NCBI RefSeq assembly: GCF_026627445.1
Contig: NZ_JAPNLJ010000038.1
Location: 1 to 64,000, forward strand
Direction: 5' to 3'
Length of the DNA: 64,000 bases
From: Streptomyces sp. H27-H1
GTDB taxonomy: Bacteria > Actinomycetota > Actinomycetes > Streptomycetales > Streptomycetaceae
Shown here piece after piece: positions 8,330-16,439 of this stretch. How positions within the stretch are numbered: position 1 is the stretch's first letter; each line of letters begins with the position of its first letter. The notes under the pieces are model-generated. The model did not search any database, was not told the origin of the DNA, and worked only from the letters and a program-made list of their open reading frames with translations. The translations under genes were made by a program, and so were the position numbers.

Positions 8330-9400
8330 ATGACCGAAGATTCAAGGCTCGGCGAGCAGCCCGCCCCACGCGTGCGGCTCGTGGACGTCGCCCGCGAGGC
8401 GGGCTTGTCCAAGACGACCGTCTCGGCGGCGCTCAACGGCACCGGCCGGCTCTCCCCCGACGTACGGGAGCGGGCCCGCGAGACCGCGCGCACAATGGGC
8501 TACCGGCCCAACGCCTCCGCACGCCAGCTGCGCGCGGGACGGGCCCGGCTGATCGGATATGTGGTCGGCGAGCTGGCCGACGCCCCCTGGACCTTCCTGG
8601 AGTCGCCGTACTTCGCCCGGCTCACCGGGGCCACCGCCGCCACCGCGCTCGGACGCGGCTACGCGATCGTGCTGCTGCCCGCAGGCTCCCTGCAGAGCGA
8701 GTGGTCCACGCTGCCCCTCGACGCCGTGATCGTCGCCGACCCCGTCGCCGACGACCGGATCGTCGAGGACCTGCTCGCCGCCCGCATCCCGGTCTTCAGC
8801 GACCGGTCGGTGGAAGGCCGACCGGAGGCCCACTGGGTGGACGTCGACGCGGTCGACGCGGTCCACCGGACCCTGGACCACTTCGCGGCCCAGGGCGCCC
8901 GGAGGCCCGCACTGGTCGTCCCGGACAGCACCACCCGCTTCCACCGCGAAGTGTTCGCCGCGCACCATGACTGGTGCACGGCGCACGGGCTGCCGGAGCT
9001 GGCCGTACGGGCCGCGGAGCCCGGCAACGGGCCGGTGGTCCGGGCCGTCGAGACCGCTTTGGGGGCCGGGCCGGAACGCCCCGATGCCCTTTTCGTGGTC
9101 GCCGAGGCCAGCCCGCCCCTCGTCCTGGACGCGGCACGGCGGCACGGCTACGACGTTCCTGGCGACCTGCTCGTCGCGTGTATCAGCGAGGACGAGGCCG
9201 CCGTGCACACCGAACCGCCGGTGACCACGCTCAGCCTGCGCCCCGGCGCCGTCGCCGAAGCCGGGATCGAGCTGGTGGTGGCCGTTCTGGAGCACGGGCG
9301 GAGGGAGACCAGCGGGGTTCTCGTGCCGGTCCGCCTCGACGTCCGCGCCTCCTCGGTACGGCATCCTCAGCCTCCGAACACGAGCTCGCCGCCCACATAG
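8330..9400 (+). CDS. LacI family transcriptional regulator
   Basis: 356 residues. The start taken is ATG 8330 (MTEDSRLGEQ); the frame is open back to 8231 but that stretch contains the operators. The N-terminal LacI headpiece is VRLVDVAREAGLSKTTVSAALNGTGRLSPDVRERARETARTMGYRPNASARQLRAGR, followed by a periplasmic-binding-protein-like sensor domain (LIGYVVGEL... to LVPVRLDVRASS). The hinge region and ligand pocket look complete. It is divergent from the five-gene importer and probably represses it. Its 3' end overlaps the convergent amidohydrolase gene by 34 bases. Confidence 0.92.
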   Translation: MTEDSRLGEQPAPRVRLVDVAREAGLSKTTVSAALNGTGRLSPDVRERARETARTMGYRPNASARQLRAGRARLIGYVVGELADAPWTFLESPYFARLTGATAATALGRGYAIVLLPAGSLQSEWSTLPLDAVIVADPVADDRIVEDLLAARIPVFSDRSVEGRPEAHWVDVDAVDAVHRTLDHFAAQGARRPALVVPDSTTRFHREVFAAHHDWCTAHGLPELAVRAAEPGNGPVVRAVETALGAGPERPDALFVVAEASPPLVLDAARRHGYDVPGDLLVACISEDEAAVHTEPPVTTLSLRPGAVAEAGIELVVAVLEHGRRETSGVLVPVRLDVRASSVRHPQPPNTSSPPT

Positions 9401-11001
9401 GTCCGCTCCACCCGCGCCTCGGCGATCTCCTCCGGGGGCGCGGCCAGGATGTCCCGATCGAGCACCACGAGGTCGGCCAGATGGCCGGGGAGGAGGCTGC
9501 CGGCGTCGTCGAGCCGGCTCACGTGCGCGGAACCGGCGGTGTAGGCGGCGATCGCCGAGAGGAGGTCAATGCGCTGCTCGGGCAGGAACACCCGCTCGTC
9601 GTCGGTCCCCGGCTCCCGGCGGTTCACGGCCACGTGGATGCCCGCGAGCGGGTCCGGGCTGGAGACCGGCCAGTCACTGCCCGCCGCCAGGGTGGCCCCC
9701 GACCGCAGCAGACCTCCGAACGGGTACTGCCAGGCGGCGCGCTCCGGGCCCAGGAACGGGATGGTCAGCGCGTCCATCTGCGGCTCGTGCGCCGCCCACA
9801 GCGGCTGGATGTTCGCGATGGCGCCGAGCGCGGCGAACCGGGGCAGGTCGTCGGGGTGGACGACCTGGAGGTGTGCCAGGTGGTGCCGGTTGCCGCGCCG
9901 CCCGTTGGCCACCACGGCGGCCTCGACCGCGTCGAGCGCCTCGCGTACCGCACGGTCGCCGAGCGCGTGGAAGTGGACCTGGAAGTCCAGCGCGTCCAGC
10001 GCGGTCACGTGACCGCGCAGGGCCTGCGGATCGATGAAGCTCAGCCCGCTGTTGGCCGTGGCACAGCCGCAGCCGTCCAGGTACGGGGCGGTCAGCGCGG
10101 CCGTGAAGTTCTCCGCGATCCCGTCCTGCATGATCTTCACCGACCCGGCCCGGAACCGCCCGTACGCCAGCTCCTTGCGGCGCTCGACCAGTTCGGGGAT
10201 CTGCTCGGCACCGCGCTCACGGTCCCACCACAGCGCGCCCGACACGCGGGCGGTCAGCGAACCGTCCCGCGCGGCGGTCAGATAGGCCTCCGAGGGGTCC
10301 CCCATCCCGTTGAAGCCGCCGAGCAGCGCGTCCTGCCAGCCGGTGATGCCGAGTGAGTGCAGCAGCTCCTGCGCCCGCAACAGGCCCGCGATCCGGTCCT
10401 GCGGCGTACTCGGCGGCACCAGCCGCGAGACCAGAGCCGTCGCGCCCTCCTGGAGCATTCCGCTGGGCGTGCCGTCCGGCTCGCGCTCGATCCGACCGTC
10501 GGCCGGATCCGGGGTGGCGGCGGTCAACCCCGCCCGTTCGAGGGCCCGGGTGTTGGCCCAGGCCCCGTGGTGGTCGCGGTTCGAGAGCAGCACCGGCCGG
10601 TCGGGCACCACCGAGTCCAGCAGCTGCCGGGTCGGCAGTCCGCCCGCGAAGCTCTCCATCGACCAGCCGCCGCCGGTGATCCACTCATGCTCCGGGTTGG
10701 CCTCCGCGTACGCCCGGATCCGCTCCAGGTACGCGGCGACGTCGACGATCTCGGTCAGATCGCATTGCGCCAGCTCACTGCCCCCGCCCACCGCGTGGAC
10801 GTGAGCGTCCTGGAAGCCGGGCATCAGGAGCCTGCCCGCGAGGTCGACCACCTCCGTACGGGGCCCGATCAGCTCCCGCACCGCGTCATGTCCGACGGCG
10901 GTGATCCGCTCCCCCGTGACCGCGAGCGAACTCGCCCGGGTGCGGGCCGGATCCATGGTGAGGACTGGACCTCCGGTGAAGACCAGATCGGCGTGAGACA
11001 T
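9367..11001 (-). CDS. YtcJ-like amidohydrolase (Amidohydro_3 family)
   Basis: A cytoplasmic amidohydrolase of 544 residues starting at ATG 11001 (MSHADLVFTGGPVLTMDP). The metal-binding GFQDAHVHAVGGG motif is near residue 70, further ligands are in LSNRDHHGAWANT and FHALGDRAVREALD, and the Asp is in AAGSDWPVSSPDP. YtcJ-type enzymes hydrolyse N-acyl or N-formyl amides and related compounds; the substrate is unknown. It shares its upstream region with a divergent TetR regulator, and the same operator also precedes an FAD amine oxidase. The three therefore probably form an amine or amide utilisation unit (inference). Confidence 0.88.
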   Translation of the reverse strand: MSHADLVFTGGPVLTMDPARTRASSLAVTGERITAVGHDAVRELIGPRTEVVDLAGRLLMPGFQDAHVHAVGGGSELAQCDLTEIVDVAAYLERIRAYAEANPEHEWITGGGWSMESFAGGLPTRQLLDSVVPDRPVLLSNRDHHGAWANTRALERAGLTAATPDPADGRIEREPDGTPSGMLQEGATALVSRLVPPSTPQDRIAGLLRAQELLHSLGITGWQDALLGGFNGMGDPSEAYLTAARDGSLTARVSGALWWDRERGAEQIPELVERRKELAYGRFRAGSVKIMQDGIAENFTAALTAPYLDGCGCATANSGLSFIDPQALRGHVTALDALDFQVHFHALGDRAVREALDAVEAAVVANGRRGNRHHLAHLQVVHPDDLPRFAALGAIANIQPLWAAHEPQMDALTIPFLGPERAAWQYPFGGLLRSGATLAAGSDWPVSSPDPLAGIHVAVNRREPGTDDERVFLPEQRIDLLSAIAAYTAGSAHVSRLDDAGSLLPGHLADLVVLDRDILAAPPEEIAEARVERTYVGGELVFGG

Positions 11002-11013
11002 GCGGCGGCTCCC

Positions 11014-11085
11014 TTGCGTGCGGATGCGCTGGACAGACTGCGTACGGATGGTCTGGACGGCTTGCGTACGAATGCGCGGAACGGG
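11014..11085. repeat. Three imperfect 24-bp tandem repeats in the amidohydrolase leader
   Basis: Copies at 11014-11037, 11038-11061 and 11062-11085 share the core TGCGTACGGATG followed by a GGAC-type tail. They lie between the amidohydrolase start and the TetR operator, on the untranslated side of both genes. The function is unknown; they could be replication-slippage copies or a DNA-binding array. Confidence 0.6.
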
Positions 11086-11119
11086 TGACGGGCGCCATCG
11101 AAGCCCGCGAGCCGTTTAC

Positions 11120-11138
11120 ACGTCAATGGTGTTGACGT
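11120..11138. promoter_or_regulatory. TetR-type operator, copy 1
   Basis: ACGTCAATGGTGTTGACGT is an interrupted palindrome with 7-bp arms (ACGTCAA/TTGACGT) and a 5-bp centre. It sits 12 bp before the TetR start and in the promoter region of the divergent amidohydrolase. The exact reverse complement, extended to 22 identical bases, recurs at 11941-11962 in front of the FAD oxidoreductase. Confidence 0.8.
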
Positions 11139-11150
11139 AAGGTCCCGGCC

Positions 11151-11858
11151 ATGTCCGAACGCGTGGTACCCGAGGGCAGGCGGCAGCGCAGCCGTCCGAC
11201 CAAACACGGCGCCGTCCTCTCCGAACGCCTCATCGTCGACACCGCACTGCGTCTCGTCGAACAGCACGGCGCGAAAGCACTCTCGGTACGCAGGCTCGGG
11301 GCCGCGCTCGGCGCCGACCCCACCGCCCTCTACCGCTACTTCCGCAACACCGACGCCCTGCTCCTCGCCCTCGCCGACGAGCTCATCGGCCGCGCCCAGG
11401 AGGGTTGGACGGCCACCGGCAACTGGCGGGAGGACCTGCGCTCGATGGGCCGACGCATCCACGCCTCGTACCTCGCCCAGCCCCAGGCCGCGCTACTCGC
11501 CGCCCACCGCACCACCGGCCGCCCGCACGAGACCCGGGCCGTCGAGACCATCCTCGGCATCCTCCGTGACGGCGGGTTCCCCGACGCCCTGGCGGTACGG
11601 ATCTACCACGCCTTCGTCGACCAGTCGCTCGCCTTCGCCGCCCAGGACGCCGCGGCGGCGGCCCTGCCACCCTCGGCAGCGGCGACCGACGCCGAGGTCT
11701 GGCATGCCGCGTACAGCCGCCTCCCCTCCGACACCCACCCGCACATCGCGGCGGCGTACCCCCTCCTGGCCGTCGACATGCGCGACAGCGGCTACCCCTT
11801 CGCCCTGGAACTGATGCTCATCGCCGTCGCCGCGCTGCACCCGGACGCGGGGCGGTAG
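11151..11858 (+). CDS. TetR/AcrR family transcriptional regulator
   Basis: 235 residues from ATG 11151. The N-terminal TetR helix-turn-helix reads LIVDTALRLVEQHGAKALSVRRLGAALGADPTALYRYFRNTDALLLALADELIG. The rest is an all-helical ligand-binding domain with TetR_C-like features (WREDLRSMGRRIHASYLAQPQAALLAA). An operator directly upstream suggests autoregulation. Identical sites before the flanking amidohydrolase and FAD oxidoreductase suggest that it controls all three genes. Confidence 0.92.
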   Translation: MSERVVPEGRRQRSRPTKHGAVLSERLIVDTALRLVEQHGAKALSVRRLGAALGADPTALYRYFRNTDALLLALADELIGRAQEGWTATGNWREDLRSMGRRIHASYLAQPQAALLAAHRTTGRPHETRAVETILGILRDGGFPDALAVRIYHAFVDQSLAFAAQDAAAAALPPSAAATDAEVWHAAYSRLPSDTHPHIAAAYPLLAVDMRDSGYPFALELMLIAVAALHPDAGR

Positions 11859-11943
11859 CGGCCCCGAGCCGCGGCCGCTGCCTGCCCGTGGAGCCCGGCC
11901 GGCACCGCGGACCGCAGCCCCCGCAATCCACCCGAAGGCGCTT

Positions 11944-11962
11944 ACGTCAACACCATTGACGT
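11944..11962. promoter_or_regulatory. TetR-type operator, copy 2, upstream of FAD oxidoreductase
   Basis: ACGTCAACACCATTGACGT is identical, on the opposite strand, to the site at 11120-11138; with the preceding CTT the shared block is 22 bases. Such asymmetric-centre identity between two promoters is unlikely by chance and links the downstream oxidoreductase to the adjacent TetR regulator. Confidence 0.8.
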
Positions 11963-12047
11963 TGCTGTGTCCGACCGGGTCTCATGGGCGGCACCTCGGA
12001 GGGAAGTCCCCGCGCCCGGGCTCCTCCGCCACCCGAAGGAAGCCACC

Positions 12048-13436
12048 ATGGACCCCCTGCTCTCGCTCCGGGACGCCGATCCGACCCCGTTCTGGCTCGA
12101 CGATCCGCGCCGCCCCCGGGCCACCCCCGCCCTCATCGGCGGCACCACCTGCGACCTGCTGGTCGTCGGCGGCGGCTACACCGGTCTGTGGACCGCCCTC
12201 GCCGCCAAGGAGCGCGACCCCTCCGCCGATGTCGTCCTGGTCGAGGGCGACGAGGTCGGCGGCGCCGCCTCCGGCCGCAACGGCGGCTTCTGCGAGTCGA
12301 GCCTCACCCACGGTCTCGCCAACGGCCTCGCCCGCTGGCCCGACGAGATCGGCGTCCTCGAACAGCTCGGCCGCGCGAACCTCCAGGCCATGGAGGACAC
12401 CCTCGCCCGCCACTCCATCGACTGCGACTGGGAGCGCACCGGATCCCTGGTCGTCGCCACCGAACCCCACCAGGTCGACTGGCTCGCCGAGGAGGCCGAG
12501 GCGGCCGCCCGGTACGGCGCCACTGCCACCGTCCTCGACGCCGACGCCGTCCGCGCCGAGATCGACTCCCCCACCTTCCTCGGCGCCGTCTGGAACAAGA
12601 GCGACACCGCCATGGTCAACCCCGCACGGCTCGCCTGGGGCCTCAAGCGCGCCTGCCTCGACCTCGGTGTCCGCATCCACGAGCACAGCCCGGCCCTTTC
12701 CCTCGACGAGCAAGGCGCCGTCGTCTCCGTCCGCACCCCCTACGGCCGGATCACCGCCGGGCGGGTGGCGCTCGCCACCAACGCGTACCCCTCCCTGGTC
12801 CGCCGCCACCGCCTTTACACCGTCCCCGTGTACGACTACGCCCTCATGACCGAACCGCTCGGCGAGCAACAGCTCGCCTCGGTCGGCTGGCACAACCGGC
12901 AAGGCTGGGCGGACCCCGCCAACGCCTTCCACTACGTGCGGATCTCCGCCGACAACCGGATCCTGTGGGGCGGCTACGACGTCGTGCACCAGCGCCGGGT
13001 CCGCGCCGAGCACGACCAGCGCCCCAAGACCTACGCGACGCTCGCGCGCCAGTTCTTCCGCACCTTCCCGCAGCTGGAGGGCATCCGCTTCAGTCACGCG
13101 TGGGGCGGCGCCATCGACACCAGCACCCGCTTCTGCGTCTTCTTCGACACCAGCCATCACGGCAAGGTCGCCTACGCCGCCGGCTTCACCGGACTCGGCG
13201 TCGGCGCCAGCCGGTTCGGCGCCGAGGTCATGCTGGATCTCCTGGCGGGCGAGCGCACCGAGCGGACCGCCCTCGATCTCGTACGCCGCAAGCCGCTGCC
13301 CTTCCCGCCCGAGCCCGTCCGCTCCCTCGGCATCGGCATCACCCAGCGCTCCCTCGCCCGCGCCGACCGCAACGAGGGCCGCCGCGACCTGTGGCTGCGG
13401 TCCCTGGACCGCCTCGGCCTCGGCTTCGGCAGCTGA
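12048..13436 (+). CDS. FAD-dependent amine/amino-acid oxidoreductase (DAO family)
   Basis: 462 residues from ATG 12048, preceded by a GAAGGA site; a longer frame back to 11967 is unsupported. The ADP-binding fold is CDLLVVGGGYTGLWTALAAKERDP, followed by EGDEVGGAASGRNGGFCESSLTHG, the pattern of gamma-glutamylputrescine oxidase and related DAO enzymes. The C-terminal FAD contact is AYAAGFTGLGVGASRFGAEVMLDL. It probably oxidises a secondary or primary amine, releasing peroxide. The TetR operator upstream ties it to the YtcJ-like amidohydrolase, a sensible partner for handling acylated amines (inference). Confidence 0.87.
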   Translation: MDPLLSLRDADPTPFWLDDPRRPRATPALIGGTTCDLLVVGGGYTGLWTALAAKERDPSADVVLVEGDEVGGAASGRNGGFCESSLTHGLANGLARWPDEIGVLEQLGRANLQAMEDTLARHSIDCDWERTGSLVVATEPHQVDWLAEEAEAAARYGATATVLDADAVRAEIDSPTFLGAVWNKSDTAMVNPARLAWGLKRACLDLGVRIHEHSPALSLDEQGAVVSVRTPYGRITAGRVALATNAYPSLVRRHRLYTVPVYDYALMTEPLGEQQLASVGWHNRQGWADPANAFHYVRISADNRILWGGYDVVHQRRVRAEHDQRPKTYATLARQFFRTFPQLEGIRFSHAWGGAIDTSTRFCVFFDTSHHGKVAYAAGFTGLGVGASRFGAEVMLDLLAGERTERTALDLVRRKPLPFPPEPVRSLGIGITQRSLARADRNEGRRDLWLRSLDRLGLGFGS

Positions 13437-13475
13437 CCGAACCAGCATCGGGAGGCCCGGTCGCGCGGCCTTTCG

Positions 13476-13494
13476 TGCCGCCGTCCGCGGCACA
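13476..13494. terminator. Hairpin between convergent oxidoreductase and binding-protein genes
   Basis: GTGCCGC-CGTCC-GCGGCAC forms a perfect 7-bp stem with a 5-base loop in the 93-base gap between two convergent genes. There is no strong T-tract on either strand, as is common for terminators in high-GC actinobacteria. Confidence 0.45.
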
Positions 13495-13529
13495 CGGTCA
13501 CCGTTGCCCGGGCTGCTGCCGACGCACCC

Positions 13530-14231
13530 TCAGCCCCGGTCCCCGGGGGCCCGCATGCCCCTGGCGCGGGCGGTCTTCGACGCCGCGTCGGAGGCGAGGA
13601 GACCGAGGATTTCGCAGGCTCGGCCCGGTTGGGTGGAGGCGGCCAGTACGCCTCCGCTGAACGTCGAGGTGATTTCGGTGTCGCCCGGCAGCGGGCCGAC
13701 GATGACGACGCCCTGCAAGTCCATCAGTTCGCTGTGCTGCTGGAAGGCCAGGTCGGCTTCGCCGGACGCCAGCAGGCTGCCGGCAGGCACCCCCGGTGAT
13801 GCTTGGACAAGCCGGTCCCGGAGCGTGTCGGCAAGGTCCAGCCGGGTGATGAGATCGAGCAGGGCCGTGCCGCTGGGGCCCGTCGAGTAGGCGATCTTCA
13901 TCGCGGACAGGAGAGCGGTCCGCAGGTCGGACTTCGAGCGGAGTGCCGGCACCGGTGTTCCTTCCGGCACGGCGGCGACGACCTGGGAGACCCACAGCGG
14001 GCGCACCGTGTCCCCGAGGAGGTGTCCTTCGGCCGCGAGCTCGGCCATTGCTCCGTCGGCCAGCACGAGAAGGTCGGCCTCGACTCCCTGGCGCACCCGT
14101 TGGGCGATCTTGACGCCGCCTGCGGATTCGAACCGCACCGGAATCCCGTGAGCGAGGCGGATCTGTTCGGAAAGCTCGGTCAGTATCAGCCGCGTCGCCA
14201 TCGAGGACAGCCCGGAGGTGTCTCGGTCCAT
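13530..14231 (-). CDS. ModA-like substrate-binding domain protein, no signal peptide
   Basis: 233 residues starting at ATG 14231 with an ideal AGGAGG site. The fold resembles the molybdate-binding protein ModA (PBP2): VRFESAGGVKIAQRVRQGVEADLLVLADGAMAELAAEGHL, then IAYSTGPSGTALLDLITRLDL and LASGEADLAFQQHSELMDLQGV. There is no signal peptide or lipobox and no adjacent permease or ATPase, so molybdate import is unlikely. Similar orphan ModA-like proteins occur beside aromatic-acid degradation genes. Here it is divergent from the IclR regulator of the protocatechuate operon, so a cytoplasmic sensing or accessory role is possible (inference). Confidence 0.75.
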   Translation of the reverse strand: MDRDTSGLSSMATRLILTELSEQIRLAHGIPVRFESAGGVKIAQRVRQGVEADLLVLADGAMAELAAEGHLLGDTVRPLWVSQVVAAVPEGTPVPALRSKSDLRTALLSAMKIAYSTGPSGTALLDLITRLDLADTLRDRLVQASPGVPAGSLLASGEADLAFQQHSELMDLQGVVIVGPLPGDTEITSTFSGGVLAASTQPGRACEILGLLASDAASKTARARGMRAPGDRG

Positions 14232-14242
14232 GTCGCCTCCTT

Positions 14243-14284
14243 GTGTCCGGCAGGTGGTACGGCGTGTCCGCCAGATGGTACGGC
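14243..14284. promoter_or_regulatory. Two 21-bp tandem direct repeats, candidate IclR operator
   Basis: Positions 14243-14263 and 14264-14284 carry the same 21-bp unit with two mismatches; the shared core is TGGTACGGC, preceded by GTGTCCG. The 21-bp period equals two helical turns, placing the copies on one DNA face. They fill the divergent gap between the ModA-like and IclR genes. Direct-repeat sites are known for IclR-family regulators of aromatic catabolism such as PcaU; binding here is inferred. Confidence 0.55.
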
Positions 14285-14326
14285 GCACGGCCGGGCGCTT
14301 CAACGCCGGTCTGCGAGACTGAGCGT

Positions 14327-15094
14327 GTGAGCAGAACCCGGAGCACGGCGGCTGGGAAGGTCCTCGAGGTCCTCTCGGCCTTCGATCGCGACCACCCCTC
14401 GCGAACACTGTCGGAGATCGCACAGTGCACGGGCCTGGCTTTGAGCACCGCACACCGAGTGGTCGCGGAGCTGGCGGAATGGGGCGCGCTGGAGCGCACG
14501 GAGGACGGGTCGTGGCATGTCGGGCTGAGGCTCTGGGAGATCGTCTCCGGATGCCCCCGCACGCAGATTCTGCGCGATGCGGCCCTGCCGTTCATGCAGG
14601 ACCTCTACGAGGCGACCCACGAGAACATCCAGCTCGCGGTGCGCGAGGGCACCGATCTCGTGTTCGTCGAACGGATCGCCGGGCATCGCTCGGTGGAGCT
14701 GTTGACGATGGTCGGGTCCCGGTTCCCCATCGGCTCCACCGGGATGGGCCGGGTGCTGCTGGCACACGCACCGCTGGACATCCAGGAGGAGGTGCTCGAC
14801 TCGCCGCTGCGCGCCTGGACCCCGCACACCGTCACCGACCAGCGAACGCTGCGCGCGCAGTTGGACCTCATCCGCCGCGAGCAGGTCTTCGTCAGTGACC
14901 GGCAACTCTCCGAGAGCACGGTCGCGGTGGCCGCACCGGTACGGATCGGCCCGGCCGGACCGGTCAGCGCCGCGCTGGGAGTCGTCATCGCGGCGAGCAG
15001 CGCGAGCCGTGCGCGCGGGCTGCGCGAGCCGCTCCTGAGAGCTGCGTACGGGATCTCCGACGAGCTCGGTCGGCGGACCCGTACGACGGTCTGA
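14327..15094 (+). CDS. IclR family transcriptional regulator of the protocatechuate operon
   Basis: 255 residues from GTG 14327. The N-terminal winged helix is AAGKVLEVLSAFDRDHPSRTLSEIAQCTGLALSTAHRVVAELAEWGALER, followed by the GAF-like effector domain with VFVERIAGHRSVELLTMVGSRFPIGSTGMGRVLLA, the usual IclR ligand pocket. Regulators of this family (PcaR, PcaU, PobR) often activate aromatic degradation genes in response to 4-hydroxybenzoate or protocatechuate. It lies directly upstream of pobA-lig and divergent from the ModA-like gene. Confidence 0.9.
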   Translation: MSRTRSTAAGKVLEVLSAFDRDHPSRTLSEIAQCTGLALSTAHRVVAELAEWGALERTEDGSWHVGLRLWEIVSGCPRTQILRDAALPFMQDLYEATHENIQLAVREGTDLVFVERIAGHRSVELLTMVGSRFPIGSTGMGRVLLAHAPLDIQEEVLDSPLRAWTPHTVTDQRTLRAQLDLIRREQVFVSDRQLSESTVAVAAPVRIGPAGPVSAALGVVIAASSASRARGLREPLLRAAYGISDELGRRTRTTV

Positions 15095-15108
15095 AATCCG
15101 AGCAGGGC

Positions 15109-15123
15109 TTCCGCCTGGCGGAA
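15109..15123. promoter_or_regulatory. 15-bp palindrome between iclR-type gene and pobA
   Basis: TTCCGCCTGGCGGAA is a perfect odd palindrome 14 bases after the regulator's stop and 77 bases before pobA. It may be an operator for the IclR protein or the regulator's terminator stem. A further inverted pair (GTGACTG at 15130-15136 and CAGTCAC at 15181-15187) brackets the rest of the pobA leader, ending just before the ribosome-binding site. Confidence 0.5.
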
Positions 15124-15199
15124 ACAGCGGTGACTGGTCGCGGTCGTGGATGTCAGCGTTCGGGGTGTTCGAGACGCTCGCAGTCACTCAGGAGATGCC

Positions 15200-16411
15200 A
15201 TGGCTGACGCCATCATCGACACCGTTGCCTCGGTTCCGGTCGCTGTCATCGGTGCCGGTCCAGCCGGCTTGATGCTGGCCCACCTACTCGGGCGCGCAGG
15301 GGTCGAAACGATCGTGGTCGACACCCGCACCCGGCGGGAGATCGAGACCACACAGCGGGCCGGCATCCTGGAGGCCGACGCGGCCCGGGACCTGGTCGAG
15401 ACCGGCGTCAGCGACCGGATCCTGCGCGAGGGCCACGAACACGAAGGCACCGAGCTGCGGTTCGGCGGCCGGGCGCACCGCCTCGACTTCAAGGAGCTGG
15501 TCGGCGAGTCGGTGTGGCTCTACCCGCAGACCGACGTGTTCATCGACCTGGCCGACGCCCGGGAGCGCGACGGCGGCACGGTCCGCTTCGGCGTCAGTGA
15601 CACCGAAGTCCTCGACATCACCACCGACGCCCCCCGGGTCCGCTACACCGCGCCCGACGGGTCCCGCCACGAGATCCGGGCCAAGTACGTGGTCGGCGCG
15701 GACGGTTCGCGCAGCATGTGCCGCGATCTGGTGCCGGAGGATCAGCGGGTGCGCTACGGCAGGGAGTACCCCTTCGCGTGGTTCGGCATCATGGCCGAGG
15801 CTCCGATGAGCGCGCCCGAGCTGGTCTACGCCCACTCCGAGCACGGGTTCGCGCTGATCAGCCAGCGCACCCGGACCGTGCAGCGGATGTACTTCCAGTG
15901 CAGCCCCGACGAGTCCGTCGACGCCTGGCCGGACCACCGCATCTGGGAGACGCTCCAGGCCCGGGTGGCCGGAGAGGACGGCTTCCGACTCAAGGAGGGG
16001 CCGATCTCCGAGAAGACGGTGCTGCGGTTCCGCTCGTTCGTGCAGGAGCCGATGCGGTGGGGCTCGATGCTGCTCGCGGGCGACGCCGCGCACACCGTGC
16101 CGCCGACCGGCGCCCGCGGGCTGAACCTGGCGCTGCACGACGTGAAGGTGCTCTCCGACGTCCTGTTGCGGGCACTCGGTGGTGCAGGCGAGGCCGTGCT
16201 GGACGAGTACCAGCCGCGCGCCCTGCAGCGGGTCTGGCGGGCCCAGAACTTCTCCTACTGGATGACCCAGCTGCTGCACACCGCGCCCGGCGGCACACCG
16301 TTCGACCTGAGGCGTCAGCTCGGCGAGCTCGACAACGTGGTCGGCACGCGCGCCGGCCGCAGCTACCTCGCCGAGCAGTACACCGGCTGGCCCGCCCGCA
16401 GCCGGGGCTGA
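15200..16411 (+). CDS. pobA: 4-hydroxybenzoate 3-monooxygenase (PobA-like flavoprotein)
   Basis: 403 residues from ATG 15200 (MADAIIDTVASVPVAVIG), with GGAGA upstream. It is a class A FAD monooxygenase: GAGPAGLMLAHLLGRAG near the N terminus, the arginine segment RTRREIETTQRAGILE characteristic of PobA, the DG fingerprint VVGADGSRSMCR, and the GD motif LLAGDAAHTVPPTGARGLNLALHDVKVL. PobA hydroxylates 4-hydroxybenzoate to protocatechuate using NAD(P)H and oxygen. It heads a six-gene operon whose remaining genes degrade protocatechuate by 4,5-cleavage, which fits its product. Confidence 0.9.
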   Translation: MADAIIDTVASVPVAVIGAGPAGLMLAHLLGRAGVETIVVDTRTRREIETTQRAGILEADAARDLVETGVSDRILREGHEHEGTELRFGGRAHRLDFKELVGESVWLYPQTDVFIDLADARERDGGTVRFGVSDTEVLDITTDAPRVRYTAPDGSRHEIRAKYVVGADGSRSMCRDLVPEDQRVRYGREYPFAWFGIMAEAPMSAPELVYAHSEHGFALISQRTRTVQRMYFQCSPDESVDAWPDHRIWETLQARVAGEDGFRLKEGPISEKTVLRFRSFVQEPMRWGSMLLAGDAAHTVPPTGARGLNLALHDVKVLSDVLLRALGGAGEAVLDEYQPRALQRVWRAQNFSYWMTQLLHTAPGGTPFDLRRQLGELDNVVGTRAGRSYLAEQYTGWPARSRG

Positions 16412-16439
16412 CCCCAGCACGACCACCAGGAGAGAGCAC

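Noticed and set aside
13530-14231. Molybdate ABC transporter component
   Set aside because: The fold fits ModA, but there is no signal peptide, lipobox, permease or ATPase nearby.
15109-15123. Definite IclR operator
   Set aside because: Kept only as a candidate: the same palindrome could equally be the terminator stem of the IclR gene, and it is not repeated in the divergent promoter region.
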